Positions 12,054 through 24,225 of a DNA stretch of 64,000 nucleotides are shown piece after piece. Position 1 is the stretch's first letter. Every line of letters starts with the position of its first letter. This stretch comes from Muscardinus avellanarius. Its lineage: Eukaryota > Chordata > Mammalia > Rodentia > Gliridae. The stretch is from NCBI GenBank assembly GCA_963383645.1, contig OY726564.1:113386040-113450039 (forward strand), written 5' to 3'. The notes under the pieces are model-generated. The model made no database searches and was not told where the DNA came from. It saw only the letters and a program-made list of their open reading frames with translations. A program made the translations under genes and the position numbers.

Positions 12054-12699
12054 TGAGCGCTCCAAGAAGACAATACAAAGAAGAAAGGGAAATTCAGCCA
12101 TAATTTACCGCTCAACTGAGCTGTGAATAACATTTTTAGAATCATAAAAACCCTTAGCAAATAGGGCTGTATCATACTAGAATGAAGAAAGACACGAGAC
12201 CTACATGGGTGTGAGTATGTCTGGGTATGGGAGATGGAAAGTCAGGAGTATTTCAAACAATAGCCACAGTAGTATAAGCTTATTTCATAGATGCATGGAG
12301 GTAAATACCAAAAGAAAGAGCTAAAAGGTTTGCGATCGCTTCCGGAAAGCAGAACTCAGGAGTCGGGCGATTGAGGTGGGCAGGAGACTGACAGTGTTTA
12401 CTAAAAAGCTTTGGGGCTAAAATTTTTAAGTTACATATATTTATAGCTTTAATAAAAAAAAAGATGTAAAAACTCCTTTATTTCTGGAAAAGCAGCCACA
12501 CTTAGTGGGCCACTGGAAGAGGACTATTTTCTTTTTCGCTGTTAGTTCCACAAATAGACGGCTTAAAGTCATCAATGAACTCCTGCTGGCAGACTCAAGA
12601 CCTGCATTAAGGGATCTCAAAAAGCCATTGTCAGAAGAAATTTCAAAGGGTTTAAGTGCACTCCCCTGGAAACCCAAAGACCTGGATAAAACAGAGTAC

Positions 12700-12830
12700 A
12701 TTGTTGAGCCCTGATTGTATGCCAGCCTCATTAAGGACTCCAAATGAAAACCATATGAGGTAGGTACTTTGACTTTCTCAAATTGTACAGATCGGGAGAA
12801 GTGAGAGAGAGGAAAAGTAAACTGGCCTCC
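12700..12830 (+). repeat. MIR SINE
   Basis: ttgagccctgattgtatgcc, then ccatatgaggtaggtacttt and a degraded tacagat...gagag end, in MIR order. Confidence 0.6.
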
Positions 12831-13169
12831 GGCGTCCCGGCTGCTACAGCAGGGAGCTGTTATTCCCATCCAGCAACCCAAGTCCATTTCCATCTTTAAT
12901 CCCAACGTTTTTCTGCCCTCCTCCCAATTCTTATTGCATTCTATAAGTCATAACTGTGTTATTTGGCAACTCAGTCGTAGCATTTAGGCCTGTTTATCTA
13001 CAGAACTGAAGGTTGGACTAGCTGTCTCTTACTACCAGAATTCCGGGAAGGAGTCTAACAGATTTAAGAAAAGTTATGTATGGCAGTAACTGAGGAACAA
13101 CTTGGGACCATTGTTAACTTCCCACTACAAGAAAAGAAAAACGAAAAGTTGATAAAATTGTGATATCGT

Positions 13170-13397
13170 ATTTTTTTTTGTTTTTTCTTTTTGTTTTTTG
13201 TTTGTTTGTTTTGGTGGTACTGGGGTTCCTGGGAACCCTTCTACCTCCAGGTTACACTCCCAGACCTATTTTATATATTTTTTTTAATTTGGAAACAGGG
13301 TCTCTTAAGCCAGCGAGGCTGGCTTTGAACCTGCACGATCCTCCTGTCTCCGCCTCCCAAGCGTGGGGATTACAAGCGTGCGCCACTGCACCCGGCA
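13170..13397 (-). repeat. B1-dID SINE, young-like subfamily
   Basis: A T-rich/TTTG tail, then ggtggtactggggttcctgg, linker, and a B1 half ending cgccactgcacccggc. Confidence 0.88.
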
Positions 13398-14019
13398 CGA
13401 TATCATGTTTTAATTGTGCGTCTCTTTGGTAATGAATAGCCACAAGAAGAATGCATACCAAGAAATCCTGATGGACATCTTGATAAACACACAACACACT
13501 TCAGAAATAGATGCTCCCCTAGCAGAGCACTGACTCAAGGAGGGCTGTACCCCGCGTTAGCTCTGTGACATTGGTCTCCTCATCAGTAGGAACCCATTCC
13601 TCAGGGTTTGCATTTGCTGTCCGGGGATAATTATCAACATTCCCTTTAACTCTCAGAAGATTACCTTTCTAAAGGACAGATTAAATGCTCACTCTAACTC
13701 ATGAAAAGGAAAAAATAACAAGCCTGTGATTTAGAATTGAATCCAGTCTGGCACCTAACGAGCATAGATGTTACCACTCTATCCTACCATGTAAAGAGCT
13801 GAAAAAACTAAGGAACCAAAAAACCTTTCTAGATCTGTCAGAGATACAAGATCGCAGAAGAAATTACCAAAAATATTTGGAGAGACAGGTAAACACAGAG
13901 AATCACAATTTATCAGAGTAGAAACCTCTGAGCAGAAGCTTCCATGGGAATCAATGCCAAAATAGGAAAACCTAAACTATCATTGCTGGGGCTAATTTGT
14001 CCTTCAAAAAGGGCGTCTT

Positions 14020-14252
14020 TGCCAGGTATGGTGGTGCACACTTGTAATCCCCGTGCTTGGGAGGCTGAGACAGGAGGATCACGCAGGTTTGAAACCAGCC
14101 TCGGCTACTTAGTAAGGCTCTCAGCAACTTAGTGAGATCCTGTTTCCAAATAAAATATAAAATAAATAGGTCTGGGAGTATAGCTCAGAGGTAGAAAGCC
14201 TCTGGGTTCCATCCCCAGTAAAAAGAAAAAAAATTTTAAAAATTAAAAAGGC
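14020..14252 (+). repeat. B1-dID SINE
   Basis: gccaggtatggtggtgcaca to gggttccatccccagtaaaa with an A-rich tail to 14252. Confidence 0.88.
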
Positions 14253-14483
14253 CGTCTTCTGAGAGTTAGAGGAAATGATGTTAATAATTATCCCAGGAAG
14301 CTGTGATGTATGATTGCCTTACTGATGTAGTTTCCTACTGATTGGGAAACTAATGCCCCAATGTTTGGGTGGAAAACTTAAATTACAATTGCTGGACAAC
14401 TCTGAGCATTAAAAAATACAGGTAGAACTAGTTTTGAGAGATCCCCACATTTTTTTTTTAAGTTTTGCTTCTATGAACTAAAG

Positions 14484-14577
14484 GAAAAGAGAGGAAAAGA
14501 GAGGAGAGGAGAGGAGAGGAGAGGAGAGGAGAGGAGAGGAGAGGAGAGGAGAGGAGAGGAGAGGAGAGGAAAGGAAA
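14484..14577. repeat. (GGAGA)n polypurine microsatellite
   Basis: More than a dozen GAGAG/GGAGA units in an uninterrupted purine tract of about 90 bases. Confidence 0.95.
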
Positions 14578-14735
14578 AATTCCCCCTCACATTTCTGGCA
14601 GGGAAGGGAGAAGAGTAATTAGCTCAAAAAATTCCAAAGCACTTGGTTCCTCTTAACATGGCCAATGCTCAGGAGAAACTGTTTAACCAGGTCCAAATCT
14701 ACTGGGGTCTTTTTAAAATAAAAAAATCTGAGACT

Positions 14736-14970
14736 AAGCCGGGCGTGGTGGCGCACGCTTGTAATCCCCACGCTTGTAATCCCCGCGCTTGGGAGGCGGA
14801 GACAGAACGATCGAGCAGGTTCGAAGTCAGCCGTGCTGGCTTAAGAGACCCTGTTTCCACATAAAAAAAAAAAAGTATAAAATAGGTCTGGGAGTGCAGC
14901 CCGTGGGAGTGTAGCTGGAGGTAGAAGGGCTTCCAGGAACCCCAGTACCACCAAAAAAAAAAAAAAAAAA
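14736..14970 (+). repeat. B1-dID SINE with two internal tandem duplications
   Basis: gccgggcgtggtggcgcacg, then cgcttgtaatcccc twice in tandem. In the ID half a gggagtg(c/t)agc segment is also repeated. Ends with the young-type gggcttccaggaaccccag and an A run. Confidence 0.9.
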
Positions 14971-15289
14971 ATCTGAGGATTAAAAAAAAATTCAACTCTA
15001 GCCTGCTCTGGCTTCTACAAAAAGGAAGAGGAATGCCCACTCTCGCTCCTTCTAGCCATCTGGCTCACTTAGGTGGGTACAGTAGATTCTATGCAGCTTT
15101 ATGCGGTCAACATTCCAGGAACACAGGCTCACTAAAATACTGTGACCTCATGGGGCCGAAGAAGACTCACCCCCATTCCACACCTTGCTACCTCATTGCT
15201 AAATTACTAAATTACGAAAGGAGTGTTCATCATAGTTCCCAATACCCAGAATATCATGTCTATTGGGGGAAAAATTACAAGGCACACTG

Positions 15290-17035
15290 AAAGACAAACA
15301 AGCAAAACTCCACAACAGTTTGAAGAGGAAACACAAACATGAGAAACAGATTCAGATATAACAGGGATGTTGAATCATCAGACTGGAAAGTTAAACAATT
15401 GTGATTACTATTTTAAGGGCCGTCGTGAATAACACACACGCCCTGCAAGAACCTAGGAGCAATGAGAGTGGGGAAATGTAAGTCCTGATAGAGTAAGAAA
15501 GGAACGCTAAAGACCAAAAACACTGTAACCGAAATGAAGAACGCCTTTGGAGCTCATTATAGACTGGATGCAGCTCAAGGAAGGAGAACTGAGCTTGAGG
15601 ATACCTCGACAGAGACTCCCGAACTGGAAAAATCAAGAGGTAAAATCGGGGTGTGAGGGAGCAGACTAGAATATGCAAAAACTCTGGGACATCCACAAGC
15701 AGTGTAATATATACACACGGGAATATCGGGAAGAAAGAAAGAGAAGAAAGGAATAGCCGTTTGATGCAATGACAGGATTTCCCCCCAAATTAACATCAGA
15801 CACCAAAATACACATCCCAAAAGCTCAGAGAACCCTTAGTAGAATAAATATGCCCAAAAGACATACCTGGGTATATTATGTTCTAAGTCAGAAAAACAAA
15901 GAAAACAAAAATATTCTTGAAAAAGGCCAGAGGTGGGGGAAAAAAATCTCTTGACCTATAGATGATCAGAGATAAGAAATACATCCAACGTCTTAGAAGC
16001 CCTGCATGCAGGGAAAGGGGGTGAAATAAAACACCAGCCTAAGATTCCATACCCTGTGAGACTATTCCTTAAAAGTGGAGGAGGAAGCCAGGCGTGGTGG
16101 CGCACACTTGTCATCCCAGCATTCAGGAGGCCCTGACGGGAGGATGGCGGTTCGTGGACAGCCTCAGCTACTACTTAGTGAGGCCCTTTGCAACTCGGTG
16201 AGCCCGTTTGAAAATAAAGAATAACAAATAGGGCTGGGAGTGCAGCTCAGAGGTAGAATGCCCCTGGGTTCCATCCAGTGGAGGAGAAACAAAGACTTTC
16301 TCAAACTAACAAAAATGTGAGGGAGTGCCTTGCCAGTACACCCGCCTCGCAAGAAATGTTAAAAGAAATTATTTAAATAGAGAAAATAATACTGGTCTGA
16401 AACTTGAATCTATGTGGATAAGGGAATAGCACTGGAGAAGAAATGGCATAAAATTTATCTTGCTTATTCTTCATTGATCTAACAGACAATGGCCTGTTCA
16501 AAATAATATCAACAATATATTTGACTGTTCTTCACACGCTTATATAGAGTGAATTAAACGGCAACAAGGAAACGAGGCAGGAGAAGGACTTGGGGTCCTT
16601 GTTATAAAGTGCTCCTGTTACCCATAGAGAATTAGGGAAGTTTATTTGAATGTGAATTTGACTTAGTTTTAAGAATATATTGCAAACTCTAAAACAACCA
16701 TTTAAAAGTAAAAACAAAGTGTAACTGATATACCAACAAAGGAAAGAATTGAATCATGAAATAGTGGATTAAAAGCAAGGATGGCAGAAAAAGAGTAGAA
16801 GACAAAAACAGAAACAGAAAACAAAGGTGATAGATAGAAAATAGGAACAAAATGAGAGTAATCTCACCATATCTGCAATCACTTGGAAAGCCAGTGGCCT
16901 AAAGGCACCCATGGTAAGCCAGACATTTATCCTCAGTGTATAAAAACAGACCCATAAGATAAGAGTCAACTATATGTTATGGACACAAGAAATCTTTAAA
17001 CGTCGTAACACAGACATTAAAAATAAGTGAATATA
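15290..17035 (+). mobile_element. Old L1M/HAL1-like element, ORF1 region
   Basis: A diverged L1M-type ORF1 relic in plus orientation: cactgtaaccgaaatgaaga, agcttgaggatacctcgaca, ttaacatcagacaccaaaat and tcttagaagccctgcatgc. It continues past an inserted SINE with gactttctcaaactaac and caagaaatgttaaaagaaat. After ORF1 it runs on to cagtggcctaaaggcaccca, like the start of ORF2. The frame is heavily broken. Layout suits an old L1M or a HAL1 half-L1. Confidence 0.6.
16084..16276 (+). repeat. B1-dID SINE without A-tail, with TSD
   Basis: Flanked by AGTGGAGGAG at 16074-16083 and 16277-16286. The ID half ends at gggttccatcc and runs straight into the second TSD copy, so the tail is missing. Confidence 0.9.
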
Positions 17036-17228
17036 GGCCAGGCGTGGTGGCGCACGCTTGTAATCCCCGCGCTTGGGAGGCGGAGACAGGAGGATCGCGC
17101 AGGTTTGAAGCCCGCCGCGCTGGTGTAAGAGACCCTGTTTCAAAAATATAAAATAGGTCTGGGAGTGTAGCCCGGAGGAAGAAGGGCTTCCAGGAACCCC
17201 AGTACCACCAAAAAAAAAAAAAAAAAAA
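17036..17228 (+). repeat. B1-dID SINE, young subfamily
   Basis: gccaggcgtggtggcgcacg to ggaaccccagtaccacc followed by about 20 A. Confidence 0.9.
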
Positions 17229-17295
17229 GTGAATATAGAAATAGACACCATGCTAGCACTGATCCAAAACAGTAAAGTAGCTATGTTCATGTCCT

Positions 17296-17549
17296 TTTCT
17301 TTTTTTTCTTTTTTTTTGTGTGTGTGTTTTTGTTGTTGTTTTGTTTATTTTGTTTGTTTGTGTGTTTTTTGTGGTACTGGGGTTCCTAGAAACCCTTTTA
17401 CCTCCAGACTACACTCCCAGACCTATTTTATATTTTTTATTTGGAAACAGGGTCTCTTAAACCAGCAAGGCTGGCTTCGAACCTGTGCGATCCTCCTGTC
17501 TCCGCCTCCCAAGGGCAGGGATTATAAGCCTGAGCCACCATGCCCGCCT
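17296..17549 (-). repeat. B1-dID SINE, young-like subfamily
   Basis: A T/TTTG-rich tail, gtggtactggggttcctaga, linker, B1 half ending gagccaccatgcccgcc. Confidence 0.87.
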
Positions 17550-17616
17550 GGGATAGCTATGTTAATTTTACACACAGAAATTTTGTTCCACAGGGAACAG
17601 AAGTCACAGAAAGAAA

Positions 17617-17620
<4 letters not shown>

Positions 17621-17686
<66 letters not shown>
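17621..17686. repeat. (TC)n(AC)n compound microsatellite
   Basis: About 21 TC units followed directly by about 12 AC units. Confidence 0.95.
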
Positions 17687-17687
<1 letters not shown>

Positions 17688-18439
17688 ACATATGTTAATG
17701 CAGTAAAACTCTATGATACTACAATGGTGGCTCTATGTCACTATGCATTTGTTCAAATTTGTTGAATGCATCAGCAGGAGGAAACCCTAACATAGAGTAC
17801 GGATTTGTCAATTTGTGTTCAACTGTAACAGATTCTGGTATAGGATACGGACAGTGAGCATGGCTACGCATAGTAGGGGTGGGAGAATATGGAAACCCTC
17901 TGGACTCTATGCTTATTTTTGCTGTGTACCCAGGACTACTCCAAAAGTAAAGCTTATTAATTAAGAAATTAAACAGCATAGCACACGCCCAGTGAGTGCA
18001 ACAGGAAAACCACTCCACACGCGGTCGCTGTCATTTCTCACCAACACCGGTCAAACCCAGTGACTCGGTTTCCAGTGGGACGTGATTCCTGCCTCCCGCC
18101 TCCAGAAAGACAGCCCCTTCGGCTGCACAGACCTTCAGGTTCTGTACTCATCAGCATCATCTAACCACATCGAACAGGCTTGGCCCTACGGCTCACAGGA
18201 AGGAAGATTTCACTGCTCACGGTCTCAAGGTTCATGTGAGGCCGGGGCCATGGATCTCGGGGTGTGGTATGGAAGGGAGAGAGAAGGCTGCAGGCCCAGG
18301 GATCTACCTTCCCCAGCCACCACCCAGATGAATCCATTTATCCACTGCTGAGCTGACCACTCTCGTGACTTAAACTATACTGACCCTGAATATTGATAGG
18401 TGAGCTCTTTAGGAGACATTCTGTATCTCATTAGAACAC

Positions 18440-18700
18440 CTTTTATCAGTCAACTCCTAGCCATCCTTCAGGATTCCTTTGGGGCCCACTTACAGGTCCT
18501 CCATTGGCCTCTTAGGAATTAATTTCAAATGTTTCACACTAGGAGTTTGCTTATATACCTTCCTTACTCGCTAGGCAATGGTCTTTTCAAGGACAGGAGC
18601 GACATATAATCTACATATTTTAAGCCACCCACATTGGCCTTAAACAAAGAGCAGAAACTCAATATATGTTTATTTATCAAGTGAATAAATTAATGAAAAA
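18440..18700 (+). mobile_element. L2 LINE 3' end relic
   Basis: tagccatccttcaggattcc, later caaggacaggagc, and aaactcaatatatgtttatt near the end match the usual order of an L2 3' end. Diverged. Confidence 0.55.
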
Positions 18701-20719
18701 TACAAGCCCATTTATTTTTCTGAGGATCACATGAGACTTGATATCCAAATTCCAGAGAAGACACATGACATCATTCTTCCATGATCCCTAGGTCTGCTGT
18801 CAGCACACAGTGATTTTCTTGAAAGAACACGGCCATTTCTTCCATTTACATGAGCAACTAAATTATAAGTAGTGTGTTGTTTCATCTAATTAAGAAGTGG
18901 GACAAATCCAAGCCACGGACCATGTTATCAGTTGCCAGAAAAGTAATCTGGGACACTGTGTACACAGAAATAACAGAAGTAAAAAAAAAAAAAATCAATG
19001 CAGAGTTAATGTGAAAATATATACAGCAAAATTAAAAACAGACTTAGGAAATTAGATGTCCTTCACCTAATGCATTTTTTTGTTTTGTTTTGAGTTTTGG
19101 TGGTGAGGGGGGTTGAAATAAAGGTTGTTCTTTCTGTCTGGCAAAGATTATGGAAGGTTTTATTCCTGAAAGTAATCAGTGATGAATAGAGTTTCATCTT
19201 TTTTTTTTTTTGCTATAGATTTTCCATGAATACTATTTTCCTGTTAGTTCCAAATACCCTAAATAACACAGTTTTCATTTTCAAAATCACCAGGTAATAT
19301 AACTTTCTGTGATATTAGGTAAATAATAAAAATTATAAAAGTTACTGTCGCTATAGCTCTTTTTGCTCACCAATAGAGTCCAGAGTCCAGCAAAGTACTT
19401 GAAAGGTATATTATTTATGGAAGGAAGGGGGAAGGGAGAAGGAAGAAAAGGAGACAAGAAAGAAAGAGGAGAAAGAAATACTTCAAAAAATAAGAAAATC
19501 TAGCGTAGAGTGGTGTTTTTCACTGAGAAATTGTACTCCTAAACAGATTTCTACTTATAAACAGACTAGAGCATGGAGGAACAGAATCCACATGCACTTA
19601 ACTCCCTGCTACGTGTGTCTAATCCTTTTTTGCTTGTTCATCGACACACGGCTACATTACGTTTCCAAGTCCCCTGACAAGTGAGTTAGGACCTCTCTAG
19701 AGGAATGTGAGTGGAAGTGATTCATGCCGCTCCTAGGGTCGGTCTATAAAACCTCCTGCATCTGCTCCTGGATTCTCTTGCCACCTCCTTGCTGGATCTA
19801 ACCAGGATAAGTTCCCAAGTCCCTAAGGGTGACAATATGGACGCTCCATAGATCTTGGAACGACCACGTGGAGAAGGCACTCCGCACCACCCTGGACATC
19901 CTCCCAGGACTACTGTTTGCACGTTAGGTGTTTGCGTCCACTCATCACTGTAGTAACTGAAACAGGTTCCTTGAAGACAAGAGCAAGCGTGGTGAAGACG
20001 AGAGCGTGGCCAAGTGGCCAGGAGACTGCTATCACAGACAGAAGCTCAATTCACCTGGCCTGGTCGTTGTGTATATTGTGCACCTGATGCATTTTTTAAG
20101 GTCTCCTCGGTGCCTGGTAAAAGGAGGTGCTGTTGGAAAAAGCTGGGATGATAATTTTCTGTGATTGTCCTTTGCTGCTGAAAGCGAGGTGTTTCACAGA
20201 GGTATGAGTTCACACTTCCTGGACGAGCAAATATGGTTCAATATACTTTCTCATGATGCCGGGCAAGAGCAGCAAGCCACAGATCTTGGTTAACTAAGTG
20301 ACCCTAAGGGTGAACGGGCCATACTTTAATGCCAGCGCATGGTATTGCTAAGCTGCGATGTCTGGTAGGTCAGGTGCAGCAAATGTGTTTTCAGCCTGTG
20401 ATGTTTTTAACTTACACGGGGCTTATCAGGACATAACCCCGTCATATTTATGAAACATCTTTATTTTAATTGAATAAAATGAAAGCTCACCATTTTAAAA
20501 TTTGTGGCAACTAATTGTGGCATTCAGCCAAACTGACGGCCTACAAAGCCTTAGAATGATACTATTACCAAGTAAGAAAGGTTTAAAGCCAATGATAACC
20601 TTCCATCTTAAGAAAAGTAGAGAAAAGCAAAGTAAATACAAATTAAGAAGTATAAATAACAAAGGTAAGAGTAGAAGTGAGCGAGACAGACAACGAATAA
20701 ACAGCCACGCAATTGGTTA

Positions 20720-20788
20720 AACCGAGTGGGGGTGGAGCTCAGAGGGAGAGTGCGCCTTGGTTCACTTCCCAGTACCAATTTTTTAATT
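20720..20788 (+). repeat. ID monomer (tRNA-derived)
   Basis: gggggtggagctcagaggga (A-box like) to ggttcacttcccagtacc (B-box like); no B1 half. Confidence 0.65.
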
Positions 20789-20789
20789 T

Positions 20790-21037
20790 ATAGCAACTTT
20801 ATTTATAAAAACCCCAAACTGGAAATAACCTAGAGTTCCATCAACAGGTAAATGGATTGACAAAGTAGGGTACAGCCGCACAATAAAATATTAAGTCACC
20901 CATTTAAAAGAATGCACTATTAAAACATCCAGCAGCAAGAACAAATCTCAAAAACAACGAGCTGAGCAAGAGGAGCCACAAAGAGCACTTGTTTGCTGTT
21001 TCTATGGAATTGTAGGAAAGACCAATCCAAAAAGAGT
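20790..21037 (+). mobile_element. Old L1M ORF2 3' relic
   Basis: ctttatttataaaaacccca, actggaaataacc, ccatcaacaggtaaatggat and aacaaatctcaaaaacaac follow the order of the end of L1M ORF2. Confidence 0.6.
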
Positions 21038-21218
21038 AGGGGCGCACGCCTGTCATCCCAAGACAGGAGGATCGCAGGTTCGTGGCCAGTCTCGGCAAGT
21101 TAGTGAGGCCCTCTGCAACCTAGTGAGACCCTATTTCATATTAAAAAATAAAATAGGGCTGGGGGTGTAGGTCAGAGGTAGAAGGCCCCTGGATTCCACC
21201 CCCCCCCCCGCCTCCCAA
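21038..21218 (+). repeat. B1-dID SINE, shortened B1 half
   Basis: ggggcgcacgcctgtcatcc, an internal B1 deletion, ID half gggctgggggtgtaggtcag, ending in a C run. Confidence 0.8.
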
Positions 21219-21870
21219 AAGAAAGGGCGATGGCTCTGTGTTCCCCTGGGAGGCAGGAGTGAGGTCCAGAGGCAGAGAAGGGTTGGGACGTGACCAAGGA
21301 CCGGGGTGGGTGGCAGATGTGCTCTGGCCTTTGGCTGTGGTCGTGGCAGATGGGTGCATTTTTGTCAAAATTCATCAGACTTCACACCCATGAGGAAACC
21401 CTCATTCAAGGCCGTGGTTCCAAGTGGCCTCTACAGAGACAGAACGGGGCTGGGGGAGGTGTGGATGGCAAGAAAGCCCGGAGGCCAGCAGGCTTGAGAC
21501 CTGTGCCCAGGAAAGTCTTTGGGCGCAGTTGTTTATGCATGGAAGTAACTAGAAGCAGAGACTGGAGAAGCTTGCTAAGTCTTTAAAGTCATAGAATTTG
21601 CAAAGAAACTAAAAGCCTGGCCTGAAACAGCCTTTCGAGTCTGAAATCCACTGTTAGGGCCCCAAATCTGTACAGGGAGAAAGCAGAGCTTTGAAAGCTA
21701 TGGTTGTCTCCAAAACGCCATAACCTCCCGGGGCGACTTCGGATGCATCAGGGAATATCTCCGGCAAGGGGGAAGCTTCTGAAAGTTGGAGCTCAGAAGG
21801 AACATGGGCAGTGGTCGAGAGCGCTTCTTCCAGAAAGCACATTTAGGATTAAATCAAGAAATGTCTCTGG

Positions 21871-22001
21871 CCAGGCGTAGAGGCACACACCTGCAGTCTC
21901 AATACTCAGGAGACTGAGACAGGACGATGACAGGTTCAAGGTCAGCCTCGGGAACTCAGCAAGACCCTTGGCAACTTAGTGAGATCCTGTTTCAAAACAA
22001 A

Positions 22002-22051
<50 letters not shown>

Positions 22052-22190
22052 GGGCTGGGGGTGTAGCTCAGAGATAGAACTCTCCTGGCTTCTTTTCTAC
22101 TTCCACAAAGAAAAGAAAAGAAAAGAAAAGAAAAGAAAAGAAAAGAAAAGAAAAGAAAAGAAAAGAAAAGAAAAGAAGAGAAGAGAAAAG
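21871..22190 (+). repeat. B1-dID SINE with (AAT)n linker and (AAAAG)n tail
   Basis: The B1 half to 21996 is followed by an (AAT)n array in the linker (22005-22049), the ID half (gggctgggggtgtagctcag), and an (AAAAG)n tail. Flanked by the TSD AAGAAATGTCTCTGG at 21856-21870 and 22188-22202. Confidence 0.92.
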
Positions 22191-22663
22191 AAATGTCTCT
22201 GGCATATCCACCAGGCCAGCCAAGAGGAGTCTTCCCACCATTCCTAGGATCTGCAATTGCTAAATATTCCCCGCTCTTCCTTTTCTACACAGGGATTCAT
22301 ATTGCAGATAATAACTGATCACGCTCCAAACACAGGCCTTAGTAAGCTACTTGGAATCCAGGACAGATAGCCCAGACGACTGCCTGCTGACCGCAAGATG
22401 TCCTGTCCCAGGACACAATCCAGCGGCTCTGTCAGCAGCAGCAGGAAGGCTTCTCTAACCAGTTCAGCGGGTCCACTCGCTACCAGTTATCTTTCTCATT
22501 CAGTGTCCTCCTTCACACCAATCCAAGCTCCTCTGGCCACCGGTCCTCCCTAAACAGGAGCTTCTCCTACAGCAGAAGTGGCCATGAAGTCACGCTCTTC
22601 TGAGACCTGCCTGGTACGGGAGGCAATTTACATGACACAGACCATTACAGAGAAAATGTAGTT

Positions 22664-22904
22664 TTCTTGTTTGTTTGTTTGTTTGTTTGTTTGTTTGTTT
22701 GTGTAGTACTGGGAATGGAACCCAGGGGCTTTACTTCCTCTGGGCTATACTCTCAGACCTATTTTATATTTTATTTGGAAACAGGGTCTCACTAAGTTGC
22801 TGAGAGCTTCACTCAGTAGCTGAGGCTGGCTTCGAACCTGTGCAATCCTCCTGTCTCAGCCTCCCAAGAGCTGGGATTACAAGCATGCGCCACCACGCCT
22901 GGCA
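22664..22904 (-). repeat. B1-dID SINE with (TTTG)n tail
   Basis: (TTTG)n at 22664-22702, ID half gtactgggaatggaacccag, B1 half ending cgccaccacgcctggc. Confidence 0.9.
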
Positions 22905-22932
22905 AAAGTGTGGTTTTTAAAAAACCAAGACA

Positions 22933-23203
22933 CAAGCTGGGCGTGGTGGCGCACGCTTGTAATCTCAGCGTTCAGGAAGCTGAGGCAGGACGATCTGGGT
23001 TCACAGATAGCCTCAGCTACTTAGAGAAGCCCTCTACACTCAATGAGAGCCTATTTCAAAATAAAGAATAAAAGATAGGGCTGGGGGTGTAGCTCAGCGG
23101 TAGAATGCTCCTGGGTTCCATCCCTACTACAGCAAAAAAATAAATTAAATAGGGCTGGGGGTAGCTCAGAGGTAGAATGCCCTTGAGTTCCATTTCCAGT
23201 ACC

Positions 23204-23206
<3 letters not shown>
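22933..23206 (+). repeat. B1-ID-ID trimeric SINE
   Basis: A normal B1-dID ends at about 23130 (gggttccatccctactacag) and is followed, after an A-rich linker, by a second ID half (ggctgggggtagctcagagg to ccatttccagtacc). Confidence 0.88.
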
Positions 23207-23252
<46 letters not shown>

Positions 23253-23278
23253 TCACTCACTCACTCACTCACACACAC
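23207..23278. repeat. (AC)n(ACTC)n(AC)n microsatellite
   Basis: Directly follows the second ID half of the trimeric SINE. Confidence 0.95.
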
Positions 23279-23579
23279 CTGCATAGGTGAGCTACCGCTG
23301 TTAAAAGTGTGGCTCCGGCTTTATGCATCATAATGGGCTACACAGGTGATAACCTACCTGTGTGCTAGGAGCCTGGTTCACTACTGACAGTGCTGGTAGC
23401 AGTTAGAGGGGGGAAAATAAGTGTAGAATAAAGTCTAGCTTTGCAGAGTGAGAACAAAATTTGATCACTGCTTTCTGAAACTGCTATAATTACTGGGTTT
23501 TTTTAAGTCTCTATAAATGAAACCCCTGCTGGAAGAAATAACTTTATAAGTACGAAACCCAGGAGCCACCAGCCTACTT

Positions 23580-23990
23580 TTTAATAATTAGACTTTTTCG
23601 TATTTTTATTGGTGCACTGTAATTACCCGTCATAATGAGGTTCCGAGTGATGGAAACAGCGCGCGCACCGTGGTTGGGGCGTTTCCCTCCCATCCCACCT
23701 CGTTCGCTCCCTCCCCCGACGTGCTATTGAGCCCGGCGTTGATAATTTCCTATCTATGCACAGCATTATTGGGACTGTCTCCCTCACTGAACCTCCTCAG
23801 CGCGCCCCTCCTCGACCCCCTTCCACTATTTCACTGGAATCGCTCTTTGTTTATCTAAAGTCTCCTTTGTTTCCCAATTTCTTTCTGACTTCCACATATG
23901 AGAAAAAAAAACATAACAACCCTTCACTTTCCGAGACTGGCTAATGTCACTAAGCATAATTATACCCTCAAGTTCCACAATTAGATTATT
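23580..23990 (-). mobile_element. L1 3' end (3'UTR and ORF2 tail)
   Basis: Starts tttttattggtgcactgtaa, the reverse complement of the L1 tail, then a pyrimidine-rich 3'UTR. At 23890-23965 it has cttccacatatgag, cgagactggctaatgtcac and taagcata, the reverse complement of the L1 ORF2 end. Confidence 0.65.
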
Positions 23991-24004
23991 TTAGGTGACA
24001 CTCT

Positions 24005-24225
24005 TTTGTAGCTTATTAAGCACCAGGCACTTTTGTAACAGTTCACGGGCATTAATTCATAGGCTATGGAATAATCCCCTAAGGGAAGTGTTATTATCAC
24101 GCCCATTTTACAGATGAGGAGCCTGAGGCAGAGAAAGATCCAGAAGCTTGCTAGAAAGCTGTGGAGCCAAACTCCGAACCTGGCAGTTTGGTCCAGAGTC
24201 TGCACCACTAATCATTAGGCTGCAG
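24005..24225 (+). repeat. MIR SINE
   Basis: taagcaccaggcacttttgt, gttattatcacgcccatttt, acagatgaggagcctgaggc and a tail with ctgcaccactaatcatta: MIR core and 3' part in order. Confidence 0.8.

Noticed and set aside
12441..12905. 154-codon minus-strand frame
   Set aside because: No known domain, contains a MIR, no splice context; chance frame.
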